A stretch of 64,000 nucleotides of DNA from positions 21,567,372-21,631,371 of the forward strand of contig NC_091930.1 in NCBI RefSeq assembly GCF_041260155.1, in the 5' to 3' direction. The notes below the pieces were generated by a model. It had not been told where the DNA came from. It worked only from the letters and a program-made list of their open reading frames with translations, and did not search any database. A program made the translations under genes and the position numbers. Of the stretch, positions 12,093-24,621 are shown piece by piece; position 1 is the stretch's first letter, and every line of letters begins with the position of its first letter. This DNA comes from Ptychodera flava. Lineage: Eukaryota > Hemichordata > Enteropneusta > Ptychoderidae.

Positions 12093-14543
12093 CCGCAAAA
12101 TCGTCTGGACCTGCAACAACTAAGTTACAAAGTCAGTGGGACTACCTATCCAGCATTACGCATGCGCTAATTTTACCTCTCACAGTCAGGCTGAGGGCGG
12201 ACATCGGTTGTAAGGCATTTGCCGGGGGGGTCCTCGCACGCTCGGCCCTTCCGCCTTGCAAGCTCGGTCCACAACAGCCGTGCTAGTGCGGTAAATATTA
12301 TTACTTAACCTTTTTGTTGGCTCGTCAACACGACTTTCAACCGTTCATTGTATCCATTGGCCTAAGTGCTGCATGCTTGGTATCGACAATGCGCTTATTG
12401 TATCGGAGATGCGTTTTATCATTGAAGGAATAGGGTTATATTTCTGATGGATGTGTACCGTGTGGATATTTGGTTTCCTGAACTGATAGGCTTCAAAAAG
12501 TATGTTTTATTTTTGCTGAATGTATGGCGAAAAAATAACGATTGTGGTAAACATTGCCAACATATCTCTAATGCGTTACTCTATTCACACTGTTTCAGTT
12601 GCCTCGCCAACTTTGGGCAATTTTCGATGGGAAGTGGGGGATGGGGGTTGGTCGAGGGTAGGCTGATGATTTGAGTTAAAAAAAAATTCAAAATGTTGCG
12701 TTCGCTTCCGGGGCGGTTATCAATTGGACTCAAATAGAAGCTGATGGCCAAACATTCGCACTGGCATGTATTACGGCAAAGTTTTCTTCCTTTTCTGCAC
12801 TCGTCCGAGTCATTTTATAAACACTTCAGTGAGCATCAATAATGCCAATGAATATTTTTCAGAAGTGATAATAAGAAATTGTACAGTTCCCATTTTATAA
12901 ACACTTCAGTGAGCACCTATAAAGTTAATGAATATTTTTCAGAAGTGAAAATCAGAAATTGCATTGTTTGTTCCAGAAGGAAGAATTTTAAATTGCGGCG
13001 AATTTAAACGATTTAAAACTATCGGAAGTCGATGCGTTTCTAAGGCTGCGTTCACAAATACTGGTGAGAGGGGTTAGAGGGATTCAGGGGGATTTGAAAA
13101 TTCGGGTGGTAGCTGAGGGGGACTTGAATGTTTTTCTCTGCATATAAAAAGGGGGACCTGAAAATATTTTGGTTCTTTATTATTTTACCATTTTCAGATT
13201 CCATACGCTTCTAAAGGTAACGCAATGATAAATGAATAGCATTTTATGCCAGTCAATATTACTATTTTCATAGTAATATTTAAACAAAATCAAGAACCCA
13301 TTTTTCGCATTTTACGACTTTTGAAAAAATCTCAAAATGTATGATGATGTCATCGAATCGTCACAAGAAAAATAACAATGACAAAGTGTAGCCAGGAATT
13401 CACAATTGCATCCTCTCTCGTGATCGTCATTTTGGAAGCTCTTCAGTTGATTTCCTTGACCTGACCAGAGTAGGATTATCTCAAGTCGGCCTAGACTTTG
13501 AACTTCAAAAAAGGTCAAATAATACATTTAAAATGAATCAATTTAAGAACCTTGCCTTAGTAATATAGCTTTACAAACTGCTGACAACATTCCTGTGACC
13601 ACTTCAGAATATTTATATGTGCGTCAAAAAAGGTAGTGTCGAACATCTTCCATGTTTGTTTTCCATGCGCGTACATCCCTTGAGAAATCCCACTTTCCAC
13701 CCCGATATCTACCTCGATATCTCCATGAACTTGGAAATGATAACACTCTGTTAAAACAAAACATGTTGCAAACAAAACTTTTAGTGTTGAACTTGAAGTG
13801 TTTTTAATATTCAATTATTCACGTGCTTGGTGTTCTTGTGGAACCGTTTTCCACTTGTACCATGTATGTTGGTGTTTTTATATTATTTTTTCAACTTTTA
13901 TCTGTTTTTTCAACCGTGGTGATCGAATTCGTAGGCGTAACCCTTGCCAACGGACCTGCGGCTATTTGGCTACTGCTGTGAGAACTTGAGGACAGATTAT
14001 ACGTATCCATTTCGAAAATATCGTTTGACAAACATTTATCGTCCGCCTGGGGTATGATGAAAGTTTGTCAATCGACGTGACGATGTGTGTTTGTTTCTTG
14101 GCAATCACAGTAACATGGCAGGCAAATTCCTACGGTTTTGGGGAATTATATTATATCATACTACCATACGCCATTCTGATTGGACGAGAGCTCATTCCAC
14201 CTATGCTAAAAACTGTTTTAGCATATGATAGTCCGCAGGATCAAGTACGCAGATCAGTATATGTTGTACTTTAGTACATTCGTTATATTTTCAAATGACC
14301 CCAAATTAAAATACCTACATGATATAAAAAGTCTGTCTTGAAAATTTAGTTAGAATATAGCTTGTTCAAAAACCAAACCGTAGAATCGTAATCCATTGAA
14401 TTTCTATGATAACTATCTCGGAGTCTGTTTATAACCATGCAGCCAAGATCAGTTAACAGCTTCTAATTGATCATGATACGAACAGAACCATGTGCAGAAA
14501 TGCTACTAGAACTTCGTGTATTCATGTACCCACACATTTTACT
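12093..14543. other. Upstream region of claudin-like gene and non-coding spacer
   Basis: Immediately upstream of the claudin-like start codon there is no recognisable TATA box. The rest contains no convincing coding region. It holds a 79-bp tandem duplication (12811-12968) and a G-rich patch (13060-13160, repeated GAGGGGGACTTGAA-like runs) resembling the ends of the G-rich inverted-repeat elements. Confidence 0.4.
12811..12968. repeat. Two-copy tandem duplication, about 79 bp
   Basis: Two adjacent copies, each starting CATTTTATAAACACTTCAG and ending in TTTTTCAGAAGTGA plus AGAAATTG, differing at several positions. Non-coding. Confidence 0.8.
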
Positions 14544-14589
14544 TGATTTATTTTATTTATTTATTTATTTTATTTATTTTTTATTTATT

Positions 14590-14640
<51 letters not shown>

Positions 14641-14650
14641 CTTACTTACA
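14544..14650. repeat. (TTTA)n microsatellite
   Basis: About 105 bp of TTTA repeat with a few extra T insertions, ending in TTAC repeats. Confidence 0.95.
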
Positions 14651-15001
14651 CATTTATAGAGCAGCCGAATCGCTGGTAAAGGTACCACTATGGCGTTTTC
14701 AGGGCCCGTGTTTCATGGAACACGTACTATTATAGCATTTAAAGTGCGACAAGTTCCGGAGTAGGCACCCTGACGTAGATGTAGTGTAATCAGACATGCG
14801 TCATCCGAAATCACTAACTGCACTTCGATAGCTTCAGAGGCTTGACGATTTTTTTATATTTTTCTTTCTCTTCTTTTTAGATAAATGACTAATTTTTCAG
14901 AGAAGTTGCTTTGTAATCACGTTGTTGGAATAAATTTATCTTTTACCAAAAAGAGGCTTGTACGACTCCTAATTGTTACAGTATCGAATGCACTCGTTAC
15001 A
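14651..15001. other. Non-coding spacer, nothing recognised
   Basis: No gene, RNA or repeat structure seen. Confidence 0.4.
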
Positions 15002-15005
15002 TTAA

Positions 15006-15364
15006 GGTAGAACACGCCTCGGGGACAGATATTCGGACTCTCAAACTTTTGAAATCTTTTCTGATCTACCGCTTGTTGGGGCTCATTATAAGGCTCGTGG
15101 TGAAAGAAAAATTTTCACCGCTTTAGTTTTTGAAAATCGAAAATTTATCTTCCTTCATTGAGTTAACCCAGGGACAGAGATGGCGGCCATTTTAAAAATG
15201 CAAATATCGGTAAATCTTGGGTAATTTGTCTCTCTAGTACCAAAATCTGTACGGGTACACCCTTATTTTTATTCTTGATTTTGAAAGAGTGTGGTTGAAT
15301 CATTCATTTTGAGGAAAGTTTGAGCTGGTAGTTTAAGTCTTTCATTTTTAAGGCGCATACCACC
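15006..15364 (-). mobile_element. TTAA-flanked MITE family, copy 2 (complete)
   Basis: The best-preserved copy. The ends are GGTAGAACACGCC on the left and GGTGGTATGCGCC (reverse complement) on the right, each next to TTAA (15002-15005 and 15365-15368). Length is 359 bp. A TTAA target is typical of piggyBac- and Kolobok-type elements, but no transposase is present to decide. The interior matches copies 1 and 3 in reverse orientation. Confidence 0.8.
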
Positions 15365-15368
15365 TTAA

Positions 15369-15845
15369 TACAACATATGGTCCTAAGTTTGGAGGGCACC
15401 TCGCTACGACGGTGTTGACGAACATCTCTGAACGATGTGGCTTCTCTAGTGTTGACACATTTTATGTAAACAGTCGATAAAGCTGAACTGTCTACCAACC
15501 ATAGTTTGCTCGGTGATAAGCTGACATCGGACGATCATCAGGCAGGCTACAGCGTGCGTGACTGACAGCTAGAGACCAGGATACATCAAAACCAACATAT
15601 TTATCGCTCTCTTAGGGTTTAAATATTTCTTATCAGTTAAAACTTTACAGTTCAGATTTAAGTTTAGGTACACTACTTAATACCAGACCTGATTTAATAC
15701 AGTACTTGTAAATCAGGTTGTTTTTAGCTATTGTGTGAGGGGGATAGGGGTGGTAGAGGAATTTGAAGGTGATAACATCCAAAGGCATACCCTCAGGGAG
15801 GGCAACATTTTGCAAATTTTGCCTGTGGCAGAACTGCACGTTTCA
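15369..15845. other. Non-coding spacer, nothing recognised
   Basis: Short frames on the minus strand (15304-15498, 15645-15839) carry no domain; the first overlaps the MITE. Confidence 0.4.
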
Positions 15846-16354
15846 CCATAGGGAGTAGCCTATGTGTCCGTCCCCAGGGGTGGGTAGGTGTTTTGTTGTA
15901 TTGCTAATAAAGGTTTATTCTACCAAACTCTGGTGTTTTGGTCTTGCACTGCCCTTTACTGAAAGATTCCGTCGCGTGTCCTACGACCCTTTCGCAGTGC
16001 GCCGGAGCGCCCGCACGCGACGGAATCTTTCAGTCTATGCCCTTGACAATCTTGCGTAAACGTTTTATCAGCATTCTGCATCTATTATCTGACCAGTTTG
16101 ATTGCCTAATTCGCCAAAGCAAGCAAGGGAGTAATTTAGTCTATTATCTGATGAGTTTGAGTGCCTAATTTGCCAAAGCAAGCAAGGGTAAATTACCAAT
16201 CTGTAAACGCTGTCACCAGATTATCTCCCGATTAACTTAGACAAAGTCAACAACGAGCGCACCGCCAAGGTATGCGCTCGTTGTTGACTTTGTTAGCAAT
16301 ACAACAAAACACTACCCATCCCTGGGGACGGACACATAGGCTACCCCCTATGGT
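15846..16354. mobile_element. MITE with about 62-bp TIRs and strong internal hairpins
   Basis: Left end 15846-15907 and right end 16292-16354 are near-perfect inverted copies (CCATAGGG, then GTAGCCTATGTGTCCGTCCC, then TTTTGTTGTATTGCTAA). Two perfect inverted repeats lie inside: a 19-bp pair at 15958-15976/16016-16034 (ATTCCGTCGCG core) and a 21-bp pair at 16241-16261/16273-16293 (CAACAACGAGCGCA core). A short tandem duplication (ATTATCTGA, GCCAAAGCAAGCAAGGG) spans about 16080-16190. Non-coding; target duplication not clear. Confidence 0.8.
16241..16293. repeat. Perfect 21-bp inverted repeat, 11-nt loop
   Basis: Arms 16241-16261 and 16273-16293 are exactly complementary around the loop CCGCCAAGGTA. 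It lies at the inner edge of the right TIR of the surrounding MITE. Confidence 0.9.
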
Positions 16355-16420
16355 TCCACATTCGCAATTTGCTGTTTTACTCTGTTGAGAAACTTTTCAC
16401 AAGATTCCCAAATAGCTGTC

Positions 16421-16585
16421 CAGCAATACATGAATTTCATCTCATCAGTTTAATACACTGTGTTAACTATGGATCAATACATGAATTTCATCTCATCAGT
16501 TTAATACACTGTGTTAACTATGGATCAATACATGATTTTTATCTCATCAGTTTAATTCACTATGTTAACTATGGATCAATACATG
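16421..16585. repeat. 51-bp tandem repeat, just over three copies
   Basis: Unit begins CAATACATGAATTTCATC and ends TTAACTATGGAT. Because 51 is a multiple of three it stays open in one frame and mimics a short repetitive protein; this is not considered coding. Confidence 0.9.
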
Positions 16586-16749
16586 CACAAAAATAACAGC
16601 ATACAAAGGACCAACTAAAGGTATTATTAACACCATTTTGATAAAAAAATGAGAATAAACCATATATATCTATTGAGCGTCAGCTTCACATGTTCTACTA
16701 AAATATGTGATTTCCATTGCACCATAAAAATTGGTTTCAAAAAGAAGAG

Positions 16750-16807
16750 ACAGAAAGAGAGACAGAAAGACAGACAGACAGACAAACAGACAGATAGATA
16801 GATAGAC

Positions 16808-16852
<45 letters not shown>

Positions 16853-17003
16853 CATACATACATACATACATACATACATACATACATACATACATACATA
16901 CATACATACATACATACATACATACATACATACATACATACATACATACATACATACATACATACATACATACATACATACATACATACATACATACATA
17001 CAT
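16750..17003. repeat. Compound (CAGA)n(GATA)n(CATA)n microsatellite
   Basis: Successive runs of CAGA, GATA and CATA tetranucleotides, about 250 bp in all. Long Cys/Met/Tyr/Val frames on the minus strand are artefacts of the repeat. Confidence 0.97.
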
Positions 17004-17154
17004 TTGTTTATGATCGATAACTGTATTAAAACGTTTATATGTAGGCACTGTGACAAAATTTAGGAGGTTATTTGAACAACAATGTCTGGGAATGCATCAG
17101 TAATTAGTGTTACTGGAGCTTTTATTACTGATAATTTACAATAAATGGCCGACG

Positions 17155-18275
17155 ATGTCTTTCACCTTTTTCAGGCTGAAACAACAACCAAGTGTACACA
17201 GACTACCAAGAACCGCTACCGTTTACTCATGTAACAGGTCATTCAAAAACGCTAAGCTGTTACCCTGTTACCACATAATCGGTCTCGACTGCGCTGATGT
17301 GCTGTTCTGCTGTGATATTCTCACCTGTCATGAGAAGTGCAACAAGGATCACAAGTTGCCGGGAGATGGCGCCATCTCCTTCCTCGATGTCCTGATGGAC
17401 GGGACTCTCGATTCCGGCTCGGCTCCCAAGACTCCCGTCGCTGAAAGTCAAACGGGGAAAACATGGGTTGTGTTCAAGTTGTGCTGCGTTTGCACCAAGA
17501 AAAACTCGAGTAAATTCAGCAGCGACTGCGGTATTGTTATGTGCGCGCAATGCAGTAAGACCCACTACCAGGGACCAAGAATCACCGATTGATGACCATA
17601 GACGAATGCAAAGAGGGCGCCCTTCTCCAGGCGGAGGTAGTCAGACCGAACGAATGCCCGAAGCACAAATGGCGCGAAATGATGTCTTACTGCGCGACGT
17701 GCGACGTCCCGATTTGCGAGTTGTGCGTCAACTTTCAACACAGAAAGCTCGACCACAAACACAAGACGCTGAATGAGACGATGGGGAAGAAGCAAGGCCT
17801 GCTCTTGCGGAAGTTGGAGGACGCTTGAAGGCCTCAGGCTAAGGTAGTGAGCTTTAGAGGAAAGACAATGCCTCGGCGGAGTGGTACAAAAAGAAAGAAG
17901 AGTAGATAAAAGTTGGTTTCAAGCAACTCATGGATGGACTGACGAACGCCATGAAATTTCTGGAAAGTGAGCAAGATGAATTACTTCGAGACATCCACAA
18001 CATTCGCAGCGCAGAGAAAGCACTGCACTACGGTCTCAAGGAGGAGACGGATTCTCTTGGCGCCGGCGCCAACCTGCTGCAGCACAGCAATGAGGTTGGA
18101 TTTCTGTCCCTAGTCGGGGATACCATTTCAACCATCGATAAAACATCGACAAGGAACTTGGACAGGTGCGAGATCTGACTATCAAGGCAGGGCCGTCGCC
18201 AGAGGACAAGCTCAGAAGACATGCTGAAAAAGAAGAGCAAGGGAACCTTGAAAGGGACGCTTAAGTTACTCAAAA
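17155..18275 (+). pseudogene. TRIM-like (degenerate RING, B-box, coiled-coil) broken intronless gene
   Basis: TRIM proteins are RING-type E3 ubiquitin ligases. From about 17155 (MADDVFHLFQ) the order is: a decayed RING-like part (KNAKLLPCYH, CHEKCNKDH) at 17220-17350; a first B-box (LCCVCTKKN, CGIVMCAQCSKTH) at 17480-17560; a second B-box (CPKHKWREMMSYCATCDVPI, then CELC...HRKLDHKH) at 17655-17765; a helical segment (GKKQGLLLRKLED); and a coiled coil (LESEQDELLRDIHNIRSAEK) at 17925-18050. The pieces sit in three frames, with changes near 17590 and after 17820, and an in-frame stop precedes the coiled coil. No introns, NHL or B30.2 domain are seen. It looks like a dead TRIM copy; retroposition is possible, but no poly(A) tail or flanking duplication was found. 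Confidence 0.75.
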
Positions 18276-18570
18276 AGTGACCAGAGGCTCAGTCTATGCG
18301 CTACTACAGCGTGTCTAGGTAGTTTGAGTGTTGTGTTGTGCAGTTTGTGAAAAAGTTTTATTTTTCTTTTGTTTCCCATGTATTGCTTATTATACCATAC
18401 CAGTATATTGATGATGCAAATACAGCGATCTGATTTGTCGAGACGCGAAAAGAACCGTGGTATATTGGCGATATACCACGGCTGGCATACGCGCGAGTTC
18501 TCAGCTTGAGCAAAATTCCTGTTATGACGTTCTACGCCAGAATTTCAATATACTGTTATGATATAATAGC

Positions 18571-18711
18571 AATAAATCACACCAAACGACGGTATAGCAC
18601 TAGATTTTGACCAGTTCACTTCATATATGCACTCGCTATCTATCTCGACGTGCATATATGTTGTGAACCGGTCAAAATCTCGTGGTATACCATCGCTGGG
18701 TGTGCTTTATT
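18571..18711. repeat. Hairpin-forming inverted repeat, arms about 62 bp
   Basis: Left arm 18571-18632 (AATAAATCACACC, GATTTTGACCAGTTCAC, CATATATGCAC) and right arm 18650-18711 (its imperfect reverse complement) around a 17-nt centre. Just upstream a smaller palindrome, GTGGTATATTGGCGATATAC plus CAC, lies at 18458-18480. Probably one small palindromic transposable element of uncertain outer limits. Confidence 0.75.
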
Positions 18712-21099
18712 ACTTAAATAGAACTCGGAGATTTTAGAAAAAATAATTGTACTCAAAGAATCTAACATTGTCCCATTTTTTCCAGGTTTTTTTTGTCAAT
18801 TTGTGTGTGACGTCTATAGTATTCTGATATATGTCATTTTTGCCAATGTAGTTTGAATTTCAGGACGACTTTCTGTCTTTCTATGTATTTTAATCTTTTA
18901 TAAAGTGTTCGTATTCTAACGAATGAAATATTTCTACTGTTTTTGTAACGGTTCACTGTATTTGTTATCTGAAGTTGTTGAACGTTTAAGAGTGCGCTCT
19001 CAACTTATGTTGTCATGGCAATGAACGTAAGCGTAACTACACAGAGTATGTAATGTGTGAATTGGAATGTACCAATCGTGGATAAAGTGTTTCTTAATGG
19101 ATATTTTATCACCGTGAGAGGGAGCAAAATGTCTCATGATTATTGCCGATAATTCTAACCTTACAGAACCCCTCGATGCCGATCTGCAGCTATACTTGTT
19201 TCACACACAAAGTCTAACGAAATGAGAAAACAGTGTACCTCTGCATGGGGTGATAGATCTACCAATCATCGGTGCAACGGGTAATGATATACAGTCACGG
19301 CAACTTAGAGGTATTTCAAGTACTCTTACTTATGATGTTTACATACCGACAGTCGGCTCTTCTCAAACGAACGAATATTAATGGAAGTATTATATTTTAC
19401 ACCTTTCTTGCTTACTGTAATGATACCACTTTCATTTTACCTTTCAACGCTTGGAGTCGCTGTTTTGTGTGTTCCGCCTGATTATCCGTCTTAAGCTATA
19501 TGGCTCTGAACTGAATACGATAGATACTTATTGAATCTTATCCATTAATGTTTCCTGTTGTGGAGTTAGTTTCTTCCCATCGCCAGGGAAAGAGTACAAG
19601 ATCAATATAGCGCCAAAAATCAGGACTTGCGGTTCAGCTAACACGTGTCATAGATTGTGTAGTTACTGAAATATGAAGAATAATAGTGTTACTTTCATTT
19701 ATTGAATATATGATTGTCTTGAATACAACACGACATCGGCACTTTTCAGTATTTCATCCGATACAATTATAATTTAGTTTTGACTAATACTATCAATATT
19801 GAGTTCGCATATCGCTGCTGTACCTGGTAGCTATGACAACTCAGGAGGCTATAAATTCAGCACCTTTCAGTAATCATTTCGGTAGCATATGCAATGCTAG
19901 TAATGACTTAATTTTCGAAAGTAGGCAAACTTTATCCCAAGGCAAGGTGGTACAGTTTCAATACTAGGAATCAAAGGACTGAAATAATGAAAAATTCAAA
20001 ACACACTAATGCGAGAGCTCGGGATTGATACTGTTAGCTTTTATCGACAATTCCTCACTAATGCTCTGACAAGTATTCAGTATGTCAAGATACCGTATCA
20101 GACAACGTATGCCGCGGCCACATAAACCAAGTCGCGTACGGTACTTTTTACAGCCTCGAAAGAAGGGAACTTTTTACTGCACTGTGAAGCAAAATACCTT
20201 TTCTCGCAATCGTTCATATTTTCTCGAAGATTCTAATATACAACCGCCCAACGTCAAATAACCAACCCTTAAGATAAGTTGTTATTGAATACAGTCCGTA
20301 CATCATTGCGAAACTTGCAGACACAGAATTTAACGCGGAGAGTACACATTCAACTGAGAAGACGTCTAAAGAGACCAAGACTTAAGAGAATATGATGATT
20401 TAATTAACACGTACATTAAAACCTCGTTATTGAAATTTCGTCAACTTTGCAAATTTGGTGTAGCATGGCTATTCTAACTTGATGATGGTTTTCTATAACA
20501 AGCAGACAGACATAAACACGGCTCTGTGGATATCGAAATCTTGTGTGACCAGATCTCGGTAAAACAATAGCTGCCCTGGTCCATTTTCCTATGACAAATT
20601 GTATTAAATGAGTAGGAAGAAATTACAATGAATAGTTAAAAAACTGTGTGACCAAGCTGGCGTGTGAATAATTTCCTCTGAGTGTTTGTATTTGTGAATT
20701 TCAGCCTGCGAATTTATCGAGTGCGTTGACCTGGTTTGACCCCACGATGACACCCACTTCAAACAGTCGTCCGCCACCGTAGCTCGACATATTGGTATAT
20801 TCAACATTGGCGTTTATCATTGTTTTAGAACTTGTGGCCGTTCTCAAATTCAAAAGGTTAATATTAGCTACATTTTTATCTACATTACGGGCTACATTAT
20901 TGCAGGCGTAGTAAGAGGAATACGATCCGACAAAGTGGCTACGGTAAACATACTTTGAGCATTTACTAAAATTATTGCATCGTCTTTGAAGCTTTGTTAA
21001 CGAAGTTATGAACGTCTTTTTACAAATGGTTTTGTACTCTTAAATCCTATATTATATCAATGGATCATAATACTTTCCAAACCCTTCCCCTAAATAATA
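18712..21099. other. Non-coding stretch, no gene seen
   Basis: About 2.4 kb with only short frames lacking domains (for example 19272-19481 plus, 20604-20807 minus). No repeat structure recognised by eye. Confidence 0.45.
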
Positions 21100-21146
21100 C
21101 AAACACAAACAAACAAACAAACAAACAAACAAACAAACAAACAAAT
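21100..21146. repeat. (CAAA)n microsatellite
   Basis: About 45 bp of CAAA tetranucleotide repeat. Confidence 0.93.
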
Positions 21147-21930
21147 AATCGAGAAAAAAGAAAACGTCTGAAGGCATTGTTATAGGCAACGTACGCATAA
21201 TGTGTGCCACTGTTTTGATCCCTTTTTCGCCTCATGGACATTCTTGATCGATGAAATCCGATTTGGCACTATGTTGATAATATTTTTTTGGGGGGGGGGA
21301 CGTAGAGTTTTGTCGCCATATTTTGGTCAAGATAAAGACTATTCGCCCTATTTAATAAACGATTTAAAAGTTTGTGATATGTAGTTTGAACTGATGTACA
21401 CTTCTCCCAAATCGAGGGTCAGGTGCCCCTCCCAATCCCCTTGAACAAAACGTGCGTGAAACAAAACGTGCGTGAGCGAACATAAAATACACCAGCCACG
21501 CGGTAACATATTAATTGTTAATAATTATTCATGAACTGTTTCGTGAATCTTTCGGTGCATATATGACCATGTACCACATACGTCTTGCTTTCAAGGTATT
21601 TGGTTGATAATAGTTCTCAGCCACATAACAACACAGCTTAATACATAGATAATGCCTCGCTGCCTGCCAAGTTTTTCCAATTCCCATTCAACATAATGCA
21701 TTCTATTTGGGTTACTAACCTTACAGGCCCCATTGACGACACACCAATATGCGACTGTCAAGAGTCGAGCGATAAAAAATGAGCTAATTCTGGTGTAAAT
21801 GAAATACAAAATTATCTTTTGTTTGTATCATGCGTGGATAGCGTGTGTACCGTCGCCGTCATCTCCATCATTAGGGCAACTGTCGATAACTTTCTGAGAG
21901 CATTCTTTCTTGACTTTACTGTGTCTTGCG
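21147..21930. other. Non-coding stretch, nothing recognised
   Basis: Contains a poly-G run at 21290-21299 and a short duplicated ACAAAACGTGCGTGA motif at about 21447-21476. No gene. Confidence 0.4.
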
Positions 21931-22187
<257 letters not shown>

Positions 22188-22752
22188 CTATTTCCTTTTT
22201 TTGATTGACATTTGTACACATGACCAGTCGCGTACATCAATGATGTGCTCGCTGTAGTTGTAGACAACTGTTTTTTTGCCCGGAGAAGGTGAGTATTTGT
22301 TTGTTTCAGTTGGTATCGAACGTTGATTACCGGTCATACCCATATCTTGTCTATCAAAAACTATCCTAAACCTATCGTTCAGAGTTCAAATGAGCATGCG
22401 CGAAAGGGTTTCAACTGAGATGCTCGGGTCGTAGTATGATACTGGTTCGCTTTGTATTACGGATAGTTTCGAGACACCAAACAATCGCATGTGCTGTCAA
22501 CTTTCTGAATGGATGGTAGGAGCAGGTCGAGGGAAACGGGTAGTTACAAAGACTTTAGATGAACAGTATTCTCAGCTGAAAAAAAACCAAAAACAACGAA
22601 ACTAGGATTAAAAATGGCAACTGATATGAAAAAAATTTGCATTGCCGCAAAGGAAACTGCTGGTAAAGAACAAATACCATCGACCGACGGGCCTGACAAT
22701 GGTCGCACGAAATACCGCTAAGTTTTCGTTGTGCACATGGAGGTAAGAGTGA
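22188..22752. other. Non-coding spacer
   Basis: No gene or repeat recognised between the microsatellite and the minisatellite. Confidence 0.4.
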
Positions 22753-23251
22753 AGAAGATCGAAGTGAGACTCCATGGTACAAGAAGATCGAAGTGAGACT
22801 CCATGGTACAAGTAGATAGAAGTGAGACTCCATGGTACAAGAAGATAGAAGTGAGACTCCATGGTACAAGTAGATAGAAGTTAGACTCCATGGTACAAGA
22901 AGATAGAAGTGAGACTCCATGGTACAAGAAGATAGAAGTGAGACTCCATGGTACAAGAAGATAGAAGTGAGACTCCATGGTACAAGAAGATAGAAGTGAG
23001 ACTCCATGGTACAAGAGATAGAAGTGAGACTCCATGGTACAAGAAGATAGAAGTGAGACTCCATGGTACAAGAAGATAGAAGTGAGACTCCATGGTACAA
23101 GTAGATAGAAGTGAGACTCCATGGTACAAGAAGATAGAAGTGAGACTCCATGGTACAAGTAGATAGAAGTTAGACTCCATGGTACAAGAAGATAGAAGTA
23201 AGACTCCATGGTACAAGAAGATAAAAGTGAGACTCCATGGTACAAGTAGAA
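22753..23251. repeat. 29-bp minisatellite, 17 copies
   Basis: Tandem unit GAGACTCCATGGTACAAG followed by a variable AGATAGAAGT part. I count 17 copies of CTCCATGG. Units alternate between AAGAAGATAGAAG and AAGTAGATAGAAG variants, with one 3-bp-shorter unit near 23010. All three minus-strand frames stay open through it because 29 is not a multiple of three and the unit lacks stops; they are not considered genes. Confidence 0.95.
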
Positions 23252-24621
23252 GGTTAACGGGAAACTTAGTTGGTCTATTATAGATTGGTCGTTGACGAGC
23301 TAAGAATTGAACTTTTCTGTGAATGGAGCAATTTAATAGTTTTTTTGTAAAAATAATTTACAAGAATGTCTCTTATCAATGCCAAAACTGTCGTGCATAT
23401 GAACGGGGGCATGCGCAAAGAATGCTGGGATTGAATTATAGAAGAGCGCCCCCTGTGTCAATAATTAGATTCAAAAATTGCAAGTTTTTAGACGGAACGC
23501 TATAGTTTTCAGCTTGCAAGTGGAAGGTGGGCAGTGCGGTTACCATTGCAATGATAATTATTGCATAATACGTCCCTTGTTTAACGCCATAGGCTGTTAT
23601 CATTGTAAAAATTGCCAATTTTTGTCCAAAATTTTTACACGCTACAGAAAATCTATACCTGCCCTGCTGCAGGGTTTGACGTCGTGTAAGTACGTGAACT
23701 GCTTTCATCAGAGGGAAACTGGGCATAGTTGTCATATAAACGTTTATGAAGTAACAATTACAGCTTATCATGAATCAATACAAATAACATTGCCAATCTT
23801 AACCCCTGGCGCGACACCAAGGGCTGAGCCCTATATAATATTAGTTTTTTTGTGAAAATAATTTACAAGAATCTCTCTTAGCAATGCCATAGATAGTGAT
23901 AGTATAATAATTCTTTGAATTTTGATGCTCCATCGACGATGCAGTGCACAGTCACTCAAGAAAGTTTATCCAGGCCAAAAATGACGATCGTCTGAAGCAT
24001 TTTAAAAATATAACTGTCTCTCTCAAAACAAACATTAACAGGTCCTGGATCATCTGTTTAAGTTTATTACTTGCGCATTTATATTTGTAGTTGGGACTGA
24101 AACAAATTTGTTGCAAACCGGCAATGAAGAATCTTGTTCGATGTAGCCTGTGCAATGTTCTGATCAGTGATTGGCTTGAAAGAGTTTCAGAGCTGGACAC
24201 GGCATAATGACTTTGGTTGTAGAGACACTACCTATTAATGACATTCATGTACTTTCAAGGTCAACATCTGGAGCTTTATGAATGTGTAGTATGAAGAACA
24301 GCAGACAGTCAAATTTCTGGCACGCACTGAAATATTAATGACGACTGATATATAAACTGATGTTACAATATTTTTAATACGACTATTGTAAAGAATTATT
24401 TTTAATACGTTGTGGTTTGGTTTTGCAGCAGATTATCATTGTTCTAATTCCGGAATCATGTTGGGATTAACAATATTAATTTCATCTCAGCCTGTGCAAT
24501 TAACTGAAAAAACATCAACAGTTACAACTACTGGCTCTTTAAGCAACGACTGAAGAGATACCACACAATCTTCTCTGAATGAAAGAAAAAATGATGATAT
24601 CATCGAGTAATAGCTACCAAT

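Noticed and set aside
16627-17056. Overlapping frames of more than 100 residues rich in Met, Tyr, Val and Cys
   Set aside because: They are artefacts of the CATA/GATA/CAGA microsatellite.
22555-23245. Long minus-strand frames with a repeated MESHFYLLVPWSLTS-type peptide, which could pass for a repeat protein
   Set aside because: They are translations of the 29-bp minisatellite; all three frames are open for the same trivial reason.
22753-23251. Repeats of 29 bp, a length typical of CRISPR repeats
   Set aside because: The units are directly adjacent with no unique spacers, and the context is eukaryotic; it is a minisatellite.
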